Shown here: one piece after another, positions 5,401 to 10,731 of the stretch
Numbering within the stretch: position 1 is the first letter of the stretch
Layout of the letters: each line of letters begins with the position of its first letter
Source: SVTX01 sp964567085
Lineage (GTDB): Bacteria > Bacillota > Clostridia > Oscillospirales > CAG-272
Assembly: GCA_964567085.1 (NCBI GenBank)
Contig: CAZMKU010000057.1
Location: 1-10,731, forward strand
DNA length: 10,731 nt
Reading direction: 5' to 3'
Notes under the pieces: generated by a model
Told to the model about the DNA's origin: nothing
What the model saw: only the letters and a program-made list of their open reading frames with translations
The model's database searches: none
Position numbers and translations under genes: made by a program

Positions 5401-6266
5401 AATGAATAAAATTGTATAAGCGAAAGGTCGCCCTCATTCAATGAATCAAAAATGCTTCGGCAATAATATTTGATTGCATTCAAAACCGTTTGTTTCGTTT
5501 GATTTATAGTAACCGTTTCATTTAAAACATTTACCAATAAATGCTTTTCCTCGGTTGTAAAATCAGTAAAACTCATTTTCTTCACCTTACGATCTATTAG
5601 AACACGAAAAGGCTCCATCAAATCGCAACTTAAATTGAAATAATTAAACATATTATCGTGAAAAATCCCCAGTTGAGTTAAATAACCCTGTGCTGCTATC
5701 TCTCGGTTAAACGCGGACAAAATAATACTATATCCATAGTTTAATGCTGCATTGGTGATGTTTTCTTCACTTCTTGTAAAATCCATTCCGAAAAGCGCAT
5801 TAAAATAAACCTTTGCAGCATGACCTTCTCTATTTGTAACATCGTGAGGCTCTATTTGGTTGAGATACGAACGCAATAACTGTACTTCCTCATCTTTATA
5901 TAGTTCCGCGAGGAAGTCTGCTTGCTTTCTGATTTTCTCCGCCACGATATCTGCCCAGACTGCTCCCTTAAGGTCATTTGTCCAGGCAATTTGTGCCTTG
6001 ATTTTTCGGGAGCAGTCATAAGAATTATAATACGGCACGAGTTCAGCACGGGGATTTCGTTTTGTGTCGCAAAAAACAACGCGGATTTTCTTTTCTGTTA
6101 AGGCTTCAAGTAAACACCCGGTAAGAGCTACCGCAGGATTTTCGATAAGCAATATGGCAATTTCGTCAAGAAATATCTTTTTGGTTTCCTCGGTTCGAAC
6201 TACCATAAAGCCCATCTTATAATCTAACTTACAACGAGATGTTATGACAACTGTTCTCCAACTCAT
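5397..6266 (-). CDS. cas1: CRISPR integrase Cas1 (type II-A)
   Basis: Metal-dependent integrase that inserts new spacers at the leader-proximal repeat. 289 residues, the usual type II length. N-terminal beta domain starts MSWRTVVITSRCKLDYKMGF. The catalytic metal-binding residues are all visible: Glu147 in TNREGHAAKVYFNALFG, His203 in LGIFHDNMFNYFNLSCDLMEPFR, and Asp215/Glu218 in DLMEP of the same segment. Nothing suggests inactivation. The ATG overlaps the cas9 stop by four bases (6263-6266) and its own stop overlaps the cas2 start by four. With intact Cas1, Cas2, Csn2 and leader, the absence of spacers in the array is not explained by a broken adaptation gene. Confidence 0.97.
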   Translation of the reverse strand: MSWRTVVITSRCKLDYKMGFMVVRTEETKKIFLDEIAILLIENPAVALTGCLLEALTEKKIRVVFCDTKRNPRAELVPYYNSYDCSRKIKAQIAWTNDLKGAVWADIVAEKIRKQADFLAELYKDEEVQLLRSYLNQIEPHDVTNREGHAAKVYFNALFGMDFTRSEENITNAALNYGYSIILSAFNREIAAQGYLTQLGIFHDNMFNYFNLSCDLMEPFRVLIDRKVKKMSFTDFTTEEKHLLVNVLNETVTINQTKQTVLNAIKYYCRSIFDSLNEGDLSLIQFYSL

Positions 6267-9200
6267 AATAAATCAAGAAGATTGTCAGATACGCTTTCAA
6301 ACAATCCCGATGCCGATTGATCGATAATGCGAACGTCGGTATAATTCTTTTTCCAGTTGGAAATCATTGAAGATAATGTGCAAACCCCCGCCTTGGCAAC
6401 ACCACCGATAGGAGTAAGATCTGCGCTTTGTATTCTGCCGAACAGTCCTAATATGTCTAACAGTATATCAACTTGAGATTCACAGGGAAGCGCCGCAAAG
6501 GCTTCTTTTCCTGTTATCAAGGTATTTATGGGATTTGCTGGACGGTAGATATACGGTGCTTGATGTAACTTTTGGATATAACAATCATAAATTTCAAGAT
6601 TTTTATCTCTGTTTATACTGTCGTAAAATTCATTGTAAACGATATTGGAGTTTTTCTTTTTCTTATTTTTAAATGATTCCAGTTTTTTGATGTAAGCTTC
6701 GTTTTCGGGAGAAGTTTTGAAAGAATCCGCAATGGAAACGCCCAGTTGTTTTCCACCACCCGATTTGCCCGTTATGCACACTCTCAAGCCATTCAATGAA
6801 AGCATGGTATTGACCTTTAAGATCCGTTTGTTCAAAATGAATTCCACATCAAGCACAGGTTTGTTAATAATATCTCCAATGGTTTTTCTTGCATATTCTT
6901 CCGCGAAATTCACGTCATTGAGAAATTGATCAGCACATAATAATTCTACAGGCATGACCATAATATCCTGCTTTTTCGCAACCTTGTATCTTACCAAAGC
7001 AAAGAAAGATGCGGTAGTCTTATTATATCCTCCGTAAATTTTCGTAGACATATGTTTTTTGCGAGGAATCAATCCATCCGCAGCCGAAAGAGGCATTTGG
7101 TCAAAAAATCCACCCTTGCGCTTAAAGGAATACTTTGTTATATGCGCAGTATTCTTCCTTGCAATTTTCACAACGCGGTCCTTATCCGTGGCACCATTCC
7201 AAACCGTTTTACCATTACATATTACCGGACGGGTAAACACGATCTCTGGCTTGATGCTATAATGATTTTCGGATTTCCAAAACTGTTTGCTGAATTTTGA
7301 ATGCCATACATTACCAACAACAATATTTAAATATGCATCTTTGGTATGGTGTAGATCGTTAACTGACCTTGATTTCAAAACATCAAATTTCCGTCTGAAT
7401 TCAGAAACCAATCCTGCATTTACGTAAACAATTTCTGTGTAGGGATAAAGTTCCTTAAGTAACGTTGCAACCGCCTTAGTTGATTGTCTTGTTTCCACAA
7501 GCTGACGGTTAATAAATTCAAATTTCTCTTCCTCGGTGAAGGTGGTCGTTCTCACCAATCGCTTAAATTTTTCGTCACTTATCAATCCGATTTTGTTCAA
7601 GCGAATCCAATATCCACGCATCTTCTCCTGTATCAATGGATCAACGGGATAACTGTCACTCTTATCTCCGTTTGCCTTGGAATCAACGAGTATTTTATTA
7701 TTAATAATACTGTCGTCCTTAACAAAGCTACGGGGATATATATGCTCGATATTATATGTGCCGTCACCAGAAATAACCGATTCTAAATCAATACTTTTGC
7801 CCGTATATAAACACTTTCCAAGTTGAATAAAGTACAGGAAAAGTTTATCACTTTGAAGTTTATTATGCGCGGAGTCACCCCACTCATCAAGTATAGCTTG
7901 AAGCTCACGGATATCCTCGTTCTCGACTTTTTCATACAGATCTCTAATCTGTTTAAGACGGGTAACGGAGCGCTTTCCTTTTTGCTCCTCACTTGAACCA
8001 CGCGCCATTTCAATAAAAATTCTTTCGGGGGCATGTCCCTGAACCTTGACAACATCCTTCAGAATATCCAGCGTACGAATAATTGGCCGCTTAACTGCGT
8101 TGGAAATATACGACTCATCCAATTTTTCGGGAAGGCTTTTGGAATTTACGCCATAGTATTCTCTAACCGCTTCGTCAATGTTCTTTTTAAAATCAAATTG
8201 CTCGGACAACAACTGCATTAAATTGTAATTGGTTTCCCACATGGCGCGGATAATTGTCATATATTCGCCTGTTTGGGGATTGATAGCTCCCTCAATCCCG
8301 CAAAGAAGCTTTCTTGAAAGTCGTCCAAAATCCTTAAAATTCAAACCGGAAATATAAGAAATCTCTTTTTCGGGAAGGTAAGAAAAATTACTACGTAACC
8401 ACCCGCAAAATCGCCGCTTATCCTCGGAATAGGTTGCCCTGCAAACAATCTGCTCGACATCTGAATACGTAAGCAATCCTGCGTTCACAAGGTTCTTAAA
8501 CTGCAAAAACGGCTTGAGAGAAGATTTCACAGTAACGTCTATACCTGATAATACATCCGTATCATCCATATAGTTATTTGAAACAAGATATTCACGAATA
8601 CGCTTGGGCGTAACCTTGCTGTATTGCATAAACACGTTTTTATAAATATCCTGCTTGACATTAATCGCAATCTCGTTTCCGTTGATCTTAATGTTATTGA
8701 TCTCATTTAACACTTCAAAGGCACAATAGACCAAGGAGTTTTTAGGAAGAACAGCTTCTCCGGGCAAATATGTACAGAAATTTGTCATTCTTGCGATGAA
8801 CGCTTCCTCACTTTCATCAAGGTCAACCATTTTATCAAAATTCCACGGATAAATTTTCCCCTCTGCCTTTCTTACCATCCAGTGATTAACCTTTTCATTG
8901 TCTCTATTTTCTTTAAGAGGTCCAACATAATACGGGACTCTAAATTCAAATATAGATAAAACCTTATCCATTCCACTAATGCCGTCTTCATCACACTCGT
9001 TAAGAAACGGAATATAGTCTCTTGCTTTTTCAAGAATTTTATTCAACTCATACCAGTAAAGCTGGTACGGAATAACGCGATTATCACTATCAACCTGCTT
9101 GGGCAAAAAGTCATTAACGATAAGACGGGCACGCATATTTTCAAGCCCACAAGCATCATCCGCATCAGGTTCTACGGATTTGAACAGCGATAAGATATAT

Positions 9201-10354
9201 TTACAAAGTTCTTCCCTGCTGACGGTTTTTCTTACATGGTTTTTTTCGCCTAAAACAACATTCTTACCGATATATGCGACGTAATTCTTTGGATTGGTTT
9301 TCGAACGAAAAAGCTCGTTGTACTTTTCAGGAATGTACTTTTTTGTAAAAGTTTTAAGTTCCTTAAGATCATTCGCGTGCTGCTCATAGATAGCGATCTT
9401 AGCCTCCGAGATACTTGGGTTTCCCTTCAAAATATCAACAAGCACAGACCAATCATAAACAGATTTTATGACTGAAATAAAATCCGCATCACTTTCATCA
9501 ATTGACTGCATAATAGAAGAAAGCTTTTCGTCGTCCATATTCAAAGCAATAGACTTTTCTTCAACGTCCTCATACTCTTCTTTGCCAAAAAGATCACTCA
9601 AAGCACATTTTCCACCGCAAATCAGCTTTAAAACCAATTCGTAATTGTATTCGTATGTCTCATTGATGTCCTTGGGAGCCTTTCCGCCAAACAAAATTTC
9701 AGAAAGCAATTTCGACTTCTTTACAACGCCAAGCTTAGCCCTAAGTACATTTTCAATATAGATAAGATCAATACTCTCATTCCAAGGAAGCGCATATTCA
9801 TCACGTTTGATATAATCGACTAATTTTTGATATACATCACCGAAATCAGTAATTTTATCAATGTTGTTCTTGTCCACTTCACTAAGAAAATGTCCTCTAT
9901 GAGCAACAAGCCAAGCACAAGCAATATAGACAAGCCTTGCATCGTGACTTTCGCGGCTTTCCATAAGTTCTTTTATAAGATGGTGTATGGTTGGATATTT
10001 TTTTGTATATTCTTTCTGCTCCGAATAAGTGCCAAACAATCTGACCTTTTGCTCGGCGGTTTCAGGGTAGAGATAACTCTCCTTTACTCTTCTATAAAAA
10101 TCAACATCAATTTTACCGATTTCTTTTGCAAAAAGTTCTTGTAACAATTCCACTCTTTGTTGACGACGGTCAAGACGTCTGCGCGCAACACGAAAATTGC
10201 GACGTTCTACTGCAAGCTGAGCCTCATCAAAAAGAGTGACTCCCCACATAGGTTCTCCTTTATATTTGCAAAGGTTATACTGCTCGTCACTTACCGCGTA
10301 TCCAACGGAATCGGTACCAATATCAAGACCTACGTAATATTTTTCATTTTTCAT
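6263..10354 (-). CDS. cas9: Type II-A RNA-guided DNA endonuclease Cas9
   Basis: Complete 1363-residue Cas9, near the size of S. pyogenes Cas9 (1368). Domains in order: RuvC-I (YYVGLDIGTDSVGYAV, Asp11 nucleophile site); arginine-rich bridge helix ERRNFRVARRRLDRRQQRVE (50-69); REC lobe (about 75-760) with the conserved HRGHFL (152-157); RuvC-II (RIFIEMAR, Glu782); HNH (about 825-905) with YNIEHIYPRSFVKDDSIINN, where His871 is catalytic and Asn895 the likely metal ligand; RuvC-III (LHHTKDAYLNIVVG, His1003, Asp1006); and a PAM-interacting C-terminus ending near IIDQSASGLFE (1343-1353). S. pyogenes Asp839 is replaced by Glu870, a conservative change. All nuclease residues are present, so it should cut. 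The start is fixed by the RuvC-I position; only a weak GTGAG lies upstream. The PAM cannot be deduced. Confidence 0.98.
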   Translation of the reverse strand: MKNEKYYVGLDIGTDSVGYAVSDEQYNLCKYKGEPMWGVTLFDEAQLAVERRNFRVARRRLDRRQQRVELLQELFAKEIGKIDVDFYRRVKESYLYPETAEQKVRLFGTYSEQKEYTKKYPTIHHLIKELMESRESHDARLVYIACAWLVAHRGHFLSEVDKNNIDKITDFGDVYQKLVDYIKRDEYALPWNESIDLIYIENVLRAKLGVVKKSKLLSEILFGGKAPKDINETYEYNYELVLKLICGGKCALSDLFGKEEYEDVEEKSIALNMDDEKLSSIMQSIDESDADFISVIKSVYDWSVLVDILKGNPSISEAKIAIYEQHANDLKELKTFTKKYIPEKYNELFRSKTNPKNYVAYIGKNVVLGEKNHVRKTVSREELCKYILSLFKSVEPDADDACGLENMRARLIVNDFLPKQVDSDNRVIPYQLYWYELNKILEKARDYIPFLNECDEDGISGMDKVLSIFEFRVPYYVGPLKENRDNEKVNHWMVRKAEGKIYPWNFDKMVDLDESEEAFIARMTNFCTYLPGEAVLPKNSLVYCAFEVLNEINNIKINGNEIAINVKQDIYKNVFMQYSKVTPKRIREYLVSNNYMDDTDVLSGIDVTVKSSLKPFLQFKNLVNAGLLTYSDVEQIVCRATYSEDKRRFCGWLRSNFSYLPEKEISYISGLNFKDFGRLSRKLLCGIEGAINPQTGEYMTIIRAMWETNYNLMQLLSEQFDFKKNIDEAVREYYGVNSKSLPEKLDESYISNAVKRPIIRTLDILKDVVKVQGHAPERIFIEMARGSSEEQKGKRSVTRLKQIRDLYEKVENEDIRELQAILDEWGDSAHNKLQSDKLFLYFIQLGKCLYTGKSIDLESVISGDGTYNIEHIYPRSFVKDDSIINNKILVDSKANGDKSDSYPVDPLIQEKMRGYWIRLNKIGLISDEKFKRLVRTTTFTEEEKFEFINRQLVETRQSTKAVATLLKELYPYTEIVYVNAGLVSEFRRKFDVLKSRSVNDLHHTKDAYLNIVVGNVWHSKFSKQFWKSENHYSIKPEIVFTRPVICNGKTVWNGATDKDRVVKIARKNTAHITKYSFKRKGGFFDQMPLSAADGLIPRKKHMSTKIYGGYNKTTASFFALVRYKVAKKQDIMVMPVELLCADQFLNDVNFAEEYARKTIGDIINKPVLDVEFILNKRILKVNTMLSLNGLRVCITGKSGGGKQLGVSIADSFKTSPENEAYIKKLESFKNKKKKNSNIVYNEFYDSINRDKNLEIYDCYIQKLHQAPYIYRPANPINTLITGKEAFAALPCESQVDILLDILGLFGRIQSADLTPIGGVAKAGVCTLSSMISNWKKNYTDVRIIDQSASGLFESVSDNLLDLL

Positions 10355-10355
10355 A

Positions 10356-10384
10356 TTGACAATTGCTCACTTTCGTATTATAAT
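10356..10384 (+). promoter_or_regulatory. Consensus SigA promoter of the tracrRNA gene
   Basis: TTGACA (10356-10361), exactly 17 bases, TATAAT (10379-10384): a perfect SigA promoter. Its -35 begins one base after the cas9 start codon on the opposite strand, so the promoter fills the cas9 5' leader. The predicted start near 10391 places the anti-repeat close to the 5' end of the RNA. A minus-strand TATAAT (10382-10377) overlaps the same -10. Confidence 0.85.
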
Positions 10385-10390
10385 AAGAGT

Positions 10391-10505
10391 GTAGTTTATA
10401 TCCCTTATAAATTACACTACGAGTTCAAATAAAAGAATTCTCAAATCGTCGGCTTAGCCGATCGCACAGCGTGTGCAAAATTGACCTCTTCGGAGGTCTT
10501 TTTTT
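10391..10505 (+). ncRNA. tracrRNA
   Basis: Trans-activating RNA that pairs with the CRISPR repeat, allows RNase III processing and docks crRNA on Cas9. Anti-repeat: TCCCTTATAAATTACACTAC (10401-10420), bulge GAGT (10421-10424), TCAAAT (10425-10430). Against the repeat this gives a 6-bp lower stem (one G-U), a GA/GAGU internal bulge and a 20-bp upper stem with one unpaired U in the repeat, the same plan as S. pyogenes (GA/AAGU). Downstream, in the nexus and 3' hairpin zone: AGAATTCT, hairpin TCGGC-TTA-GCCGA (10449-10461), hairpin GCACA-GCG-TGTGC (10464-10476) and the terminator stem. About 115 nt if it starts at the predicted site. Encoded divergently from cas9. The 5' end is inferred from the promoter, not seen. 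Confidence 0.92.
10483..10505 (+). terminator. Rho-independent terminator of tracrRNA
   Basis: GACCTC-TTCG-GAGGTC (10483-10498), a 6-bp stem with an extra-stable UUCG tetraloop, followed by seven T. The same hairpin is the last structural stem of the tracrRNA. It also lies nine bases past the stop of the converging DUF4143 gene and may partly serve that strand too, although the U-run there is poor. Confidence 0.92.
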
Positions 10506-10513
10506 ATTATTCA

Positions 10514-10731
10514 TTATATCATCCAAACCGGCACGATCAAATTATCCCTATCAAACGCGCCGAACTGCTCCGCCATACAAAGGACGGCGCCTGTGCCGAC
10601 CTTCAGCGGTGCGCGGTCGATCACACCGAAGGTGCGGATGATGCGTTTATCGGGCGTTGCGGTCTTCTTGATCTCCAGAGGACACAGCTTGCCGTCGCCC
10701 TCCATAATGACGTCGATCTCCTTGGCGTCCT
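10514..10731 (-). CDS. AAA ATPase/DUF4143-family protein, C-terminal fragment (5' part outside window)
   Basis: Only the last 72 residues are in the window; the frame is open to the right edge. The text DAKEIDVIMEGDGKLCPLEIKKTATP, then GTGAVLCMAEQF and DRDNLIVPVWMI at the end, is the typical C-terminus of the large family of predicted ATPases with an N-terminal AAA domain and a C-terminal DUF4143. The EIDVI ... PLEIKK pattern is the PD-(D/E)xK nuclease-like core of DUF4143. Their role is not established; they are common in clostridia and Bacteroidota and often sit in accessory regions. The gene converges on the tracrRNA gene. Base composition here is higher in GC than in the cas genes, so it probably belongs to the flanking genome or a different acquisition. 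Confidence 0.85.
   Translation of the reverse strand, partial: DAKEIDVIMEGDGKLCPLEIKKTATPDKRIIRTFGVIDRAPLKVGTGAVLCMAEQFGAFDRDNLIVPVWMI

Noticed and set aside
10391..10430. A second CRISPR repeat or mini-array upstream of cas9
   Set aside because: It is complementary to the transcribed repeat with the bulge typical of an anti-repeat, and is followed by tracrRNA hairpins and a terminator; there is no repeat-spacer periodicity.
10157..10432. A 91-residue plus-strand frame running through the tracrRNA promoter
   Set aside because: It overlaps the cas9 start on the other strand, the consensus promoter and the anti-repeat, and has no recognisable homology.

Overview
The window looks like chromosomal DNA of a spore-forming member of the Bacillota, probably an uncultured gut-type clostridium. 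Three things point this way: a groES-groEL operon behind a CIRCE (HrcA) operator, a cotJA-cotJB-cotJC spore-coat cluster, and a type II-A CRISPR-Cas locus whose repeat resembles the GTTTGAGAGTAGTGTAA family I associate with gut clostridia. The species cannot be fixed from the sequence alone.

Layout. Positions 1-1330 hold groES and the first 302 codons of groEL on the minus strand, with a promoter and CIRCE. A sodium:amino-acid (AGCS) symporter follows on the plus strand (1453-2769). The cotJ operon comes next (2871-4015), behind a weak SigE-like promoter. CotJB has an unusual six-cysteine N-terminal extension. CotJC has lost its C-terminal metal-binding half. A gene-free stretch (4016-4417) holds three inverted repeats, one of which is a good minus-strand terminator, and a single CRISPR repeat with its leader. 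The minus strand from 10354 down to 4418 is a complete cas9-cas1-cas2-csn2 operon in which each junction is a 4-base ATGA overlap. The tracrRNA gene lies on the plus strand (about 10391-10505), divergent from cas9, with a perfect TTGACA-17-TATAAT promoter and a strong terminator. The C-terminus of an AAA ATPase/DUF4143 protein enters from the right edge.

How the parts fit. All protein components for adaptation (Cas1, Cas2, Csn2) and interference (Cas9, tracrRNA) appear intact. The CRISPR array itself is one repeat with no spacer. It has a promoter-bearing leader that ends in ATTTGAG directly against the repeat, the same sequence as the known type II-A leader-anchoring site. The repeat's far end is degenerate, as in a last repeat. 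So this is either a real spacer-less ('empty') array, formed by recombination between first and last repeats, or an assembly collapse. The repeat pairs with the tracrRNA anti-repeat in the 6-bp lower stem, 2/4-nt bulge and long upper stem arrangement of the Streptococcus pyogenes system, which ties repeat, tracrRNA and Cas9 together as one set.

The system type is known. The parts most worth following up are the empty array, two RNA self-pairing possibilities (leader with repeat; tracrRNA 5' end with its own anti-repeat), the overlapping divergent cas9/tracrRNA promoters, and the decay of cotJC at the edge of the CRISPR island.
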